Shown here: one piece after another, positions 20,248 through 29,952 of the stretch | How positions within the stretch are numbered: position 1 is the stretch's first letter | Layout: each line of letters begins with the position of its first letter | From: Paragorgia papillata | Lineage: Eukaryota > Cnidaria > Anthozoa > Scleralcyonacea > Coralliidae | DNA: 64,000 nt | Reading direction: 5' to 3' | NCBI GenBank assembly: GCA_035771165.1 | Contig: JAWNZC010000344.1 | Coordinates: forward strand, 726,001 to 790,000 | Made by a program: the position numbers and the translations under genes | The notes under the pieces: generated by a model | Told to the model about the DNA's origin: nothing | Database searches by the model: none | The model's input: the letters and a program-made list of their open reading frames with translations, nothing else

Positions 20248-22410
20248 ATGTCGGAATTTATACCGGAGCAGTTTATGTTAGAGCCCGATCAAGAGGTTTT
20301 TAATAAATTGAGGAAGGATGACCTGATCTCATTAGGTTATCATTTAAGTATAGAGGTAAAAAGTTCTATGGTAAAGAAGGACATGCAAAAGACAATTATG
20401 GAACACTTAGTTAAATCTGAACACTTTGAGGAAAGTGTTTTAAATTTATATAAGAATCCCAATGCAAATCCAGAAATAGAAATAGAAAGAATGAAATTTG
20501 CAATGGAAGCAGAAAGAATGAAATTAGAATTCAAGAAATTAGAAATGGAGAGAGATAGAGAAAGGGAAAGAGAAGAAAGAGAAAGAGAAAGAGAAGAAAG
20601 AAGAGAAGAGAGATAAGAAAAGCAGAAATTTGAGTTGGAAATGAGAAAAATAGAGTTGCAAGGAAAATTGGGATCTGTTCATACTGGAACCAAACTAGAT
20701 TCGAGTTTTGATGTTACTAAGCACATTAGAATGGTTCCACCTTTCCCGGAACGGGATGTCGATAAGTATTTTTTACATTTTGAAAAAATAGCCGAAAATC
20801 TTAAGTGGCCCAAAGAAAATTGGACCATGTTATTGCAAAGTGTTTTAGTTGGAAAAGCTCGTGATATTTACGCACAGCTTTCGTTAGATATAGCTTCGGA
20901 ATACGATACCGTTAAGGAATTGATTCTTAAGGGGTACGAGTTGGTCCCTGAGGCATATCGTCAAAAATTTCGCAATTTTGAAAAAACGGGTAGGCAGACC
21001 TATTTAGAATTCGCTAGAGAAAAAGAGCAACTGTTTGATCGCTGGTGTGCCTCCCAAAAATCCGATAAGGAATATGACCAATTGAGACAATTGATTTTGA
21101 TTGAAGAGTTTAAAAGATGCATTCAAAGTGATATATGCGTATTTCTAAATGAACAAAAGGCGACAACCTTAACAGCTGCCGCGCGTTTGGCCGACGATTT
21201 CATTTTAACACATAAGGTTTCATTCACAAGTAAGGCGCAACAGTCTTGGTCTTTTCGAGGCAATAATTCTTCATCATTTGATAGCAAGCGTGTATTTGGT
21301 GCTAAGAACCTGTCAAAGGAATATTCAGACAATTTTAATCCTGACGCTAAAAAGTCCAAACCACCCACTGCTAGATTTGAACCACCTTCTCAAGGCAAGC
21401 CTTCAAACTCTCCTTTTAACAACATAGTTTGTAGTTATTGTAGAAAGAATGGTCATGTAATATCAGATTGCTACAAATTGAAACGGAGACAACAAGAGCA
21501 AAGTGAAGTAAAACCCAATGGCTGTACTTCAAAACAGTCCATGCGTGACAATGTGCAAGACACATCTGTCATTAAGCCACTTCCTTCTCTTAACTGTGAG
21601 GTTAAGCCCTCTTTTGACCCTATTATGGAAGTCTTTCAACCATTTATTCATAATGGTTTCATATCACTTACAAGTGATCTGTCAAAAACAGTTCCTATTA
21701 AAATTTTAAGAGATACTGGGGCTTCCCAATCTCTTTTGTTGGCAGATACTTTACCATTTTCTCAGGAGTCTTACTCTGGTAAGAATGTTTTGATTAGAGG
21801 AGTTAATTCTGATACGTTCAGTTCTCAACAATTACACAAAGTCAATTTGTCGTCAGACCTAGTGTCTGGTACCGTTCTATTGGGTATTAAAACGACTTTA
21901 CCATTCGAGGGAATTCATCTACTTCTCGGCAATGACCTTGCAGGCGAGAAGGTAGTCGTTAACCCAATTTTGACTGATAAACCGTGTGTAAATCAAACTC
22001 CTGATCCTATTGAGCGAGAAATTTCAGATTTATATCCCGCATGCGCAGTAACTCGAGCCATGCGTAAGCAGAAGCAATTAGAACATGACGCTAGTGAAGA
22101 CGTCATCGATATGTCAGACACCTTTCTTGGCCAAGCTTTCGAAGGCGTTAATTCAACATCTGACTCGTCTCAAGCAACCTTTTCAAAGCCAAATCTTATT
22201 AATGCACAACAAAATGATCCTGAGATCTCTGTCTTATTTCATAAAGCAGTTGACGAGGCCGAAATTGCGAAGAATCCGGTCTGCTACTTTATTAAAAACG
22301 ATATTTTAATGAGAAAGTGGAGACCACCTGATGTTTCGGCAGACGATGAGTCGTGTGTCAGATATCAATCGTTGTGCCAAAGACCTACCGGTCTGACATA
22401 CTTAGCCTAG
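20248..22410 (+). pseudogene. Ty3-like gag-protease polyprotein, one nonsense codon
   Basis: Starts ATG 20248 (MSEFIPEQFML). A Glu/Arg repeat region ends at an in-frame TAA at 20614-20616, after which the same frame continues. The second part holds a SCAN-like capsid segment (PEAYRQKFRNFEKTG), a CCHC zinc knuckle (CSYCRKNGHVISDC, about 21430) and the aspartic protease motif LRDTGASQSLL (about 21705). Near 22360 the frame shifts to integrase. Only the single stop and the shift break it. Confidence 0.8.
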
Positions 22411-23790
22411 CGCATGAAACCCCCCTTTCTGGCCATTTAGGTGTTACCAAAACGTATCTCAAAATTCTGAGTCATTTCTACTGGCCTAATCTTAGACGAG
22501 ATGTAGTGCAATTTTGTAAAACTTGCCACACTTGTCAGGTTGTTGGGAAACCAAATCAGGTGAATCCAAAAGCCCATTTACAGCCAATTCCAGCCTTCGA
22601 GGAGCCGTTTAGTAGAGTAATTGTAGATTGTGTTGGCCCATTACCTAAGACTAAGGCAGGCAATCAATATCTGTTGACCATTATGTGCGCTTCTACAAGG
22701 TTCCCTGAAGCTATACCTTTGAGAAATATTAAGGCAAAAACCATTGTTAAGGCCTTAATTAAATTCTTCACTTCAGTTGGCCTTCCTAAGTCTATTCAAT
22801 CGGACCAAGGTTCAAATTTCATGTCTGGAATTTTTCAACAGGTGATGCACGAGTTAGGCATCAAGCAGTATAAATCTACTGCCTATCATCCTGAAAGTCA
22901 GGGTGCTCTCGAATGGTTTCACCAAACTTTAAAAAACATGAGAACCTATTGCCTCGACACACAAAAAGACTGGGATGACGGCATCCATTTACTTTTATTC
23001 GCTGCTCGAGAGTCAGTTCAAGAATCTCTGGGCTTTAGCCCATTTGAGTTAGTTTTCGGACATACGGTTAGAGGACCACTTAAACTCATAAAAGAAAAAT
23101 TCCTTTCGGAAGATGGCGGTTCGTTAAATCTTTTGCAGTACGTTTCGGACTTTCGCACAAAACTTACGAAAGCATGTGATCTAGCTAGGACAAATCTTCG
23201 ATCAACACAGAAAAACATGAAAAATAGGTTTGATCGAAACGCAGTAAACCGCAAATTTAAACGCGGTGATAAGGTTCTTGCATTGCTCCCAGTTCCTGGA
23301 AATTCCCTTCAGGCTAGGTATTTTGGTCCCTATGTTGTAGACAAGAAAGAAAGTGATTTAAATTATGTCCTAATAACTCCAGATAGGCGTAAACAAAAAC
23401 AGTTGTGCCATGTAAATATGCTAAAGCCGTATTACGATAATGATAGGGTAATACATTCTGTAAATGTAGTGAGTTCTGAGTCTGATAAAGACAAAGACGA
23501 TGTAGACCTAGGAGAACTTTCTAGTCTGTCTGCCACATCAAAACTCAACAACTCTGATGTCCTACATAATCTGGATTCCAAGCTATCTCATCTTCCACCG
23601 AATCAACGTCAAGATCTTCAGAACCTGGTTAAAGAATTCGAACACCTTTTTCCAGATATTCCTACCAGAACAGACAAAATTTTCCACGATGTCGACGTTG
23701 GTGATGCTAAACCAGTGAAACAACATCCCTACCGGTTAAACCCAGTGAAGCAGAAATACCTACGTGAGGAGGTTCAATATCTTTTGGAAA
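22353..23790 (+). pseudogene. Ty3-like integrase and start of RT, plus-strand copy
   Basis: Complete zinc-binding N-terminus (HLGVTKTYLKIL, CKTCHTC), the catalytic VDCVGPL, SDQGSNF and QGALEWF, then the linker and the first RT residues, ending at YLLE where the right LTR begins. One residue is missing after the Glu region relative to the minus copy. 22519-23790 is an inverted duplicate of 18812-20083. Confidence 0.8.
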
Positions 23791-23795
23791 CCAAT

Positions 23796-24325
23796 TCTTA
23801 CGTGACCGCTATATGCAACAAAAAGTGTAACCTCAGCTGTTTGGTTTCTACAATTATTTATTTAATTAACAAGAAACTTAGAACAGATATTGAAAATGTC
23901 TATAAAGATTAAAACTAAACTAAAGTTCAGAAACTTATCTGTCGTCTGCACACAACGAAACAGTCAATAGGAGATTCCGACACAGGTTAACAATCCGTAT
24001 GGACTTGAAAAGGAAGGAACAATAAAACCAACGGCAGGAACTCCAGGACTGACTTCGTAACCACTTTGATACATATAGCTCACTCTAATACATATGCATG
24101 CCTGATATATGTTCGATGGCTGCTTATATAGTTTCTAGAGTATATAATTATAGTAACATACTTCATTCTATATATAATTTATTTACGTAATTACTGAATG
24201 ACATCATAGCTGACTCATGCCAAGTCATAAGTATTTACTAATTGGTTACAAGTACTTATTAAGTAGTTCAGTGATCAAATAACGTCTAGTTAATTAACTG
24301 TCTTAGGATAGGCATATCCGTAACA
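23796..24325 (-). repeat. Right LTR (5' LTR in minus sense)
   Basis: 530 bp, almost identical to 17037-17566. Followed by CATA (24326-24329). Its inner edge abuts the truncated RT directly, with no primer-binding region that I can recognise. Confidence 0.85.
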
Positions 24326-24690
24326 CATATGTTTACAGACATGACATGCAAATTGTTCAAGGCTGGTCAACTTCGTAATTAAAATTTTTAAAGAATAATT
24401 TGAGTTTAGTTTTGTAAGAGGAGCATGAATAGTTATTGATTAACTTTAGATCGATTGGTAAAGAATTAAAAAGTGAGGCCCTATTGTAGGATAGTTTGGA
24501 CTTTGCCAATTCTGAATTAACAGATGGCAACATAAGGTCAGTCGAAGATGACTGAGTATTTAAATTGTGTGCCTCATTAAGAAATGTAAATAGTTTGCGA
24601 CTTCAATTGGTGTTGAAGAACGCAAAATATTAAAAATCATCTGTATTTTTCTCATTTTGATTAGATTATGGATTGGAATCCATTTAAGCA
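24326..24690 (-). pseudogene. LINE reverse transcriptase, C-terminal end
   Basis: On the minus strand the frame reads LKWIPIHNLIKMRK next to the Polinton junction, and after a frameshift LSYNRASLFNSLPIDLKL and a basic end. These are typical of the C-terminus of CR1/jockey-type LINE proteins. It continues the protein that is cut at 44563. Confidence 0.6.
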
Positions 24691-24696
24691 TACAGA

Positions 24697-24942
24697 AGTA
24701 AGTAACCCCCCCGCCCCACTATAGCGTACAAAGGGATGCCGCCTCATCAAATATTCAGTGTGATGCCCGGTGTGACGCCCGGTGTGGCGCCCGGTGTGGC
24801 GCCCGGTGTGGCGCCCGGTGTGGCGCCCGGTGTGGCGCCCGGTGTGGCGCCCGGTGTGGCGCCCGGTGTGACGCCCGGAGGTAATTAATTCACATAGAGT
24901 GGGTGATATAAACCCAGGGTTTTCGTACAGTCAATTACTTCA
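24697..24942. repeat. Left terminal inverted repeat of the Polinton
   Basis: Matches the reverse complement of 44396-44562: CACTATAGCGTACAAAGGG, TCATCAAATATTCAGTG, a 12-bp repeat array and CACATAGAGTGGGTGATAT. It is longer than the right copy because it has more array units. Confidence 0.85.
24767..24878. repeat. 12-bp tandem array inside the left TIR
   Basis: About nine units of CCGGTGTGGCGC, with GATG/GACG variants at the ends. The right TIR has about four to five units. Confidence 0.85.
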
Positions 24943-24984
24943 GTTGTTTCACTCGTGGCTCTGGTTAAGTACAACATCGTTACA

Positions 24985-25618
24985 ATGGAATGTCTACATG
25001 GTGAATCTGCGTCTGTCTCAACAACAAGGAATGGTACCTTTTGGTTCTGTGGACAGAAACCTAGTTGTGAGTTATTCTGCCCCAAAGAAGACTGTTACAT
25101 GTTCGGGAAAGCTGTGGACTCTTTTCGAGCAAGTGACTGCGCATCCAGTGTGTCCTACTCATCAGAAATTGGCGAAGATGCGAATGGTTAAAGATAAGAT
25201 AAAAGCAAGTTATGGAAGACCTTACTTTGTTTGCTCTGAGCGAGAGAATCCTTGTTCGTTCTGGCAATGGGGGGATATCTTTGAGAGTCGCAAACCTTTT
25301 TGCAAACATGGAATGGTGTGTCGTACACTTAAAGTCAAGAAAGAAGGTCCTAAACAGGGTCGTTTGTCCTATTGTTGTCCGAACGAAAGACAAAGTGCTT
25401 GTGAATTCTTTGAATGGAAACCTACAGAGAACTTGCCACGTATTTATAACATTGGGTGCCTGTTTAGCAGCCCACTTCAGTATCAGTACAAGGTCGCAGA
25501 TATTGGTGAATCATTTACAAGTAGAAAAGATAATCCTAAAGAGGTCTATGAAGAGTTTCTTTTTCTAAGATCTATTGATGCATTGACTGAAAATAATGAA
25601 CGATTAGACATTTGCTAA
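24985..25618 (+). pseudogene. Triple GRF-type zinc finger protein, one frameshift
   Basis: Starts at ATG 24985 (MECLHGES). Three similar Cys modules follow: CLHG..FWFCGQKPSCELFC; CPTHQ..GRPYFVCSERENPCSFWQW; CKHG..GRLSYCCPNERQSACEFFEW. The G-R-x-F/Y..C..C.F(F/W)xW pattern is that of GRF zinc fingers, which bind single-stranded DNA in TOP3A, NEIL3 and APEX2-type proteins. A one-base shift near 25140 separates the first module from the other two. The last 60 residues have no known motif. A role in handling replication intermediates is inference. Confidence 0.65.
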
Positions 25619-25780
25619 CTGAATTGTTAATGTTGTATTCTAATTGTTTGTGTAATGAATATATGTTTACATTTATATCTTGTTGTTGACTTTTTTTTTA
25701 TTCATTCACCTCCAACTTTGGTCGTGTGAATACGAGTTGTTATCGACGTACAGCGTGCATGTATTATGGATACAATTTTT

Positions 25781-25908
25781 GATGTAATATATGAACAACG
25801 AGAAAACAATGTATGAAAACACGAGCGCGTAGCGCGAGTGTTTTTGCTAATTGTTTTCGAGTGTTTGGGTACCCCGGTGGGACACGAGCTCGAGTTGTTC
25901 ATATTACT
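25781..25908. repeat. Long imperfect hairpin in the left accessory region
   Basis: Outer arms GTAATATATGAACAAC and GTTGTTCATATTAC pair; inner arms AAAACAATGTATGAAAACAC and GTGTTTTTGCTAATTGTTTT surround GAGCGCGTAGCGCGA. Confidence 0.7.
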
Positions 25909-26089
25909 TCTCAAATGAGTCCGAACTGGAGATAGTTCTCTCGAGAAAAGTGTATGTACTGGTCGTGGTATTAATCTTGAGAAGTGTGTATTTAGTGGAT
26001 GTAATATTACATTTGTTGTAGACGACAAGAAGTGAATCAATAAATAACAGCAATTTTGAGTGAATTTTTGTGGGGATGACTATGATTTT

Positions 26090-26157
26090 GCATGCGTAAT
26101 TAAGATATTTGAGGAAGATCACTAGTGACTTTCATCAAATATCTTAATTACGCATGC
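26090..26157. repeat. Perfect 23-bp inverted repeat with 22-base loop
   Basis: GCATGCGTAATTAAGATATT followed by TGA, and its exact reverse complement, separated by 22 bases (26113-26134). Confidence 0.85.
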
Positions 26158-26279
26158 AGGAAAAATCTATTGAATTACTTTGTAATTGAGGGTGTTTCAC
26201 TGGGATATTCAAATGCCATCTCCTGATCAAATGGCCTTTATTATTGGTTAATTAGCTCATGAATTATTCATGAATTTGA

Positions 26280-26672
26280 GAAGAGTTAAAACAACATAAC
26301 ATTGATATAGATAAAGATACTTTATCATATTATATTCAAACATGTCTTGACGAGCATCGACAACTATTTGATAGTTTTAGCGATCAATTAGATCGTGTGA
26401 ACCTTCAACATATCTATGAAGAAATGGATGTGAATAATTTTGAGAGAATAGTCGCTTATCTCGCTTTCGTGTACAGAGTTAGCGATTCTTACGATAAACA
26501 AACGGTTCGAGAGGCCATCCGACGTACGGTGAACGATTTTCAGAGCATAGACTTATCGCAATACAAAAGGTGTAATTTCTTCGTTACGAATGCGGGGTCA
26601 ACTGCTCCTGAGATTAATATATGCATGTATCACCTGAGTGTATATTATGGTGTCATTGCCCTTTTTCATTAA
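26280..26672 (+). CDS. Possible Bcl-2-like protein, N-terminus without ATG
   Basis: An open frame directly after a TGA at 26277. There is no upstream ATG, so the start is lost or lies in an exon not seen. The segment NNFERIVAYLAFVYRV resembles the BH1/helix 5 region of Bcl-2 family proteins (there usually N-W-G-R-I-V-A). It is preceded by an amphipathic helix (NLQHIYEEMD) and followed by a helix ending RRTVNDFQSIDL. The usual Trp-Gly is replaced by Phe-Glu. The last 35 residues do not look family-like. Bcl-2-like genes have been noted in some adintovirus-type elements. A role in blocking cell death is inference; the match is short. Confidence 0.4.
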   Translation, partial: EELKQHNIDIDKDTLSYYIQTCLDEHRQLFDSFSDQLDRVNLQHIYEEMDVNNFERIVAYLAFVYRVSDSYDKQTVREAIRRTVNDFQSIDLSQYKRCNFFVTNAGSTAPEINICMYHLSVYYGVIALFH

Positions 26673-26811
26673 TTTACACCTAACCTTTGTCGCGTGAACA
26701 TGACTTGCTGTGGAGGTATACCACATATAACCCTCCGTAATATATTTCGGAGATTTCGTTGTGTATCGGCGTGTTGTGGGGGGAAGATTGTGATCCAGGC
26801 ATCCGAGTTAG

Positions 26812-27822
26812 ATGGCAGAACAGTACCTTCACGACCTGTATTACAACCCAAAAAGTCCGGCAAGTTTTGGCGGCGTAGGTGCCTTATACCGTGTCGTAAA
26901 ATACGACGGAAAATTCCAGATATCCCGAAACAAGATAAAAACATGGCTTAGACAGCAAGATACTTATACTTTGCATAAACCTGTACGACATAATTTTAAG
27001 CGAAATCGTGTTATTGTTGGAGCGATGGACGAGGAGTGGGAGGCCGATCTAGTAATTATGGATTCGCTTAGTAAAACAAATAATGGTTATAAATACGTTT
27101 TAACTGTTATTGATGTGCTGTCCAAATTTGCATGGGTGGAACCAATAAAAACAAAGACTGCAGAGTCTGGTTAAAGCCTTTGAAAAGATACTAAAGAAAG
27201 GAAGGAAGCCCGAAACATTTCATACCGATAAAGGAACTGAATTTACCAATAAACGTTTTCAAAAGTTATTGAAGGACAAACATATTCGATTTTTCACAGC
27301 ACACAACGATACCAAGGCATCCATCGTCGAACGATTTAATCGAACGTTAAAGGGAAAAATGTGGAAATATTTTACGCAGCAAAGAATACGTTGAAATATA
27401 CCGATGTACTACAAAAATTAGTATATTCCTACAACCATTCGAGACACCGTAGTATTGGGATGAGACCGGCTGATGTCAATCGAGAAAACGAAAGTATTGT
27501 ATGGCAAAAACTGTATGGTGATGAGTCCAGCAAACCCATGAAATATAAATTCAACATTGGTGACCAAGTTCGGATTAGCAAAGCAGGACGTACATTTAAG
27601 AAAGGCTACTTACCTAATTGGACTGAAGAGGTGTTCACCATCACGAAGCAAGTACCCAGACGACCGCCAGTGTACAATATTGCTGATTATCACGGAGAAG
27701 AGTTAGAAGGAACATTTTACGAGCAGGAATTGCAAAGAGTTACAAAGACAGATAGTGACTTTTATAGAATAGAAAGAGTAATTAAGTCAGGCATGCGTGG
27801 TAAACGTAGAGAATATCTTGTT
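26812..27822 (+). pseudogene. Polinton integrase, N-terminal and catalytic part, frameshifted and interrupted
   Basis: Starts ATG 26812 (MAEQYLHDLYYNP). The DDE triad is visible: WEADLVIMDS, FHTDKGTEF and KASIVERFNRTLKG. The C-terminal part has FNIGDQVRISKAGRTFKKGY, a beta-rich domain, and the start of a chromodomain (FYRIERVIKSGMRGK). Frameshifts occur near 27170 and 27370. The reading frame is cut at 27822 by a DIRS-like element; its last codons lie at 32303-32374. The enzyme would insert the element DNA into the host genome. Confidence 0.8.
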
Positions 27823-27864
27823 CTCACACACCGCTGGGAGCTGCTGCAGCCAATCGCCGCAAGC
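27823..27864 (-). repeat. Split direct repeat B2
   Basis: 42 bp (CTCACACACCGCTGGGAGCT and following bases), identical to 28193-28235 over nearly its whole length. Confidence 0.8.
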
Positions 27865-28052
27865 TTGACTTTTTTAATAAAAAACCATTGCTAACTATTA
27901 CAGTTTAATACTAGATAATGGGACAAAAACTCCCTTAAACTAGGTCTTTACAAAGTACACTAATCTGTCCGGTTTAAGACCTGCAGACTAAATAAAACAT
28001 ATACATTACCAATATATATCATGACTAAATTAACAGGGCTGGGTGGGCGGGT

Positions 28053-28192
28053 GTTTACGTCAAGCTCTTGCGAATGCAACAACAAAATGTGCGGCTTAAC
28101 CCGCACCACCCGATTATTAAACAGGCCCCAAGGGGTGTGTGAGAAAACATTTTCTGCTTCTTTCGTTCCTCAGCCAGCAGAAAATAAAACTT
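28053..28192 (-). repeat. Split direct repeat A2
   Basis: About 140 bp nearly identical to the terminal A1 at 32161-32302, including TTTACGTCAAGCTCTTGCG and TTTTCTGCTTCTTTCGTTCC. Confidence 0.8.
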
Positions 28193-28235
28193 CTCACACA
28201 CCGCTGGGAGCTGCTGCAGCCAATCGCCGCAACTG
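28193..28235 (-). repeat. Split direct repeat B1
   Basis: Copy of B2, directly joined to A2, as expected for a Ngaro-type internal complementary region. Confidence 0.75.
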
Positions 28236-28253
28236 TACAACGATAGAGTCAGT

Positions 28254-29387
28254 TCACGAATTCTGCATAGTTTTAGTGACCAGCAAACAAGAATTTAAGG
28301 ATTCCTTGATATAACCATTCTTGGCAGAGGAAGCGCGCCAACCGCCCTGTCTCTGAAGTAGACGATCCGAAATCCCAAGAGCTGCTGCAGTAGACGGTCC
28401 ACCAGACCGCAGGCTATGAAGGCCATACTGTTTCGGATCAAGACCCTCTGCTCTAATTTCTTTCTTGAACAGCTCTGTAGCACGACTGTAGGACATAGCA
28501 TCCTCTCGCAAGGTCACACCATTCTTTGTGTTTTGCACTCTCCGCCACAAAGCGGAACATTTAGAGTGCCCACCTGTCCCCAGAAATTTTTCCACTACAC
28601 TTACCGGGCATGGGGCCTCAAGTGAGCGTGCCATTAGCACCTGAGAGCCTTCCCGAAATTGGTCATTCTTCCTCTGCTTCAAACATATGGACAGGTGAGT
28701 TGGCTCGAACGTAAGGTCTGCTGGAGTAAGGCGGCTTAGGTCATCCCAACGGAGAAAACCATAGAAGCCAAGTGCAAACATAGACGCGACCTGAAGGTCC
28801 GCTAGAGACCCATCCTGCAACCGCTGTATAATCTGCTTCACGTTATGCACTGACAAAGGCTGTTTCTGCGATTTTGGTTTTGCCAATATTCGTCTCGCCG
28901 CCTCGGTAACCTGCTGAATCACTGATTGCTGGCTTGGCTTTTCGTAACCATTCTTAATATGTACATAGTCTATTCCATAAATGGCTGAGTTGATACAAGA
29001 CACCGATCTATCCAGCTGAATCAGGGACACAATGTACAAAGCTATGGCAACGCCCTCCGCAGGCAATGGACACAAATTATGTGTGGACTCCCAACGCTTC
29101 CAAGATTTATACGCATTTAGGTAGGTGGTCACAGTCCCAGGTGCTCTATCACGGAGCAACACAGCAGGAAGCAATCTTGCCAAGCCTTTTAGCTCAGGAT
29201 CTTCCCAAACCAAGTTGACCCATCTGCCCACATTGATATCAGAGGGACCTGCAGCTAGAAACAAACACATTAATATAGAATTGACGAGCCGGAAAAAACA
29301 GCCCTGCTGAGCAACAGATACACTCTGCACATAATTTTGTACACACAATACGCGCTTGATACAAGCAATAGACATGCTGCATGCCAA
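28254..29387 (-). CDS. Tyrosine recombinase of the DIRS-like element
   Basis: 377 aa open frame. The N-terminal SAM-like part has RDRAPGTVTTYLNAYKSWKRW. The catalytic part shows FYGFLRWDDL (first Arg), LHSLRSGG (H-x-x-R) and a C-terminal GGWRASSAKNGYI that supplies the Trp/His position and the nucleophile Tyr. This is the R..HxxR..Y pattern of DIRS recombinases, which integrate the element by site-specific strand exchange. The first 50 residues are not family-like and may be intron or vector of a shifted start; the conserved part begins at about 29240. It appears intact. Confidence 0.75.
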   Translation of the reverse strand: MACSMSIACIKRVLCVQNYVQSVSVAQQGCFFRLVNSILMCLFLAAGPSDINVGRWVNLVWEDPELKGLARLLPAVLLRDRAPGTVTTYLNAYKSWKRWESTHNLCPLPAEGVAIALYIVSLIQLDRSVSCINSAIYGIDYVHIKNGYEKPSQQSVIQQVTEAARRILAKPKSQKQPLSVHNVKQIIQRLQDGSLADLQVASMFALGFYGFLRWDDLSRLTPADLTFEPTHLSICLKQRKNDQFREGSQVLMARSLEAPCPVSVVEKFLGTGGHSKCSALWRRVQNTKNGVTLREDAMSYSRATELFKKEIRAEGLDPKQYGLHSLRSGGPSTAAALGISDRLLQRQGGWRASSAKNGYIKESLNSCLLVTKTMQNS

Positions 29388-29559
29388 AACGGCATGATTT
29401 AGATTGCATTCTGTTTAAGCACCCACAAATGAACCTTAAAACACCACCCAACCGCGTTTAGTGGATTTAGCCTACATATGGCTAACTACCATTGCCAAAA
29501 CAGCATACTTTCTACATAGTAAACAATCCGAATTACTATATGAACTGCCGTGCCGGCTA

Positions 29560-29840
29560 ACGAAAAAACTCTGTTAACCGTACTACGCCATACGGCTGTA
29601 CAAAAGGCTCGGTTAACAGTACAAGAGCCATAACAGCTGCACGAAAAAACTCTGTTACCACTTTCCAGCTGTACAGGAAAAACTCCATTAAACCGTACTG
29701 TGCCATAACAGCTGTACGCTAACTCTATTAAACCGTACTGTGCCATAACAGCTGTACGCTAACTCTATTAACCGTACTGTGCCATAACAGCTGTACGCTA
29801 ACTCTCAACCGTACTGCTATAACGGCTGTACGCAACATAC
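29560..29840. repeat. Degenerate tandem repeats (~40 bp unit)
   Basis: Repeated AACCGTACTGTGCCATAACA followed by GCTGTACGCTAACTCT, with decaying copies on the left. It lies between the recombinase and RNase H frames. Confidence 0.75.
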
Positions 29841-29952
29841 CGACCAGACAATCTAAGTAGGAACGCCAAAACAGCTAACAAATGTATAATTGCATAATAT
29901 CCCAAAAATAACTAAAATAAATGTCATCCCAAGTGTCTTCTTGCAGTGTCAC

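Larger units (their letters stand above)
17037..24325. mobile_element. Ty3-like LTR retrotransposon with integrase-before-RT order, rearranged head to head
   Basis: Two 530-bp LTRs in the same orientation (TGTTACGTGACC at the left end, CCGTAACA at the right) are flanked by CATA on both sides. Between them, pol on the minus strand (RT/RNase H, integrase) and gag-protease-integrase on the plus strand meet head to head near 20085-20245. Both halves put integrase upstream of RT, unlike ordinary Ty3/gypsy elements and like the Gmr1-type group. The polypurine tract next to the left LTR (AAGAGGGAGGG on minus) shows that the provirus was originally minus-oriented. Confidence 0.75.

Noticed and set aside
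24767..24878. 12-bp array considered as a CRISPR-like repeat
   Set aside because: The units are adjacent without unique spacers and lie in a eukaryotic transposon TIR.
26694..26951. Cys-rich basic frame (CCGGIPHITLRNIFRRFRC) just before the integrase
   Set aside because: It overlaps the integrase start in another frame and no related sequence came to mind. It might be a small real gene, but there is no second line of evidence.
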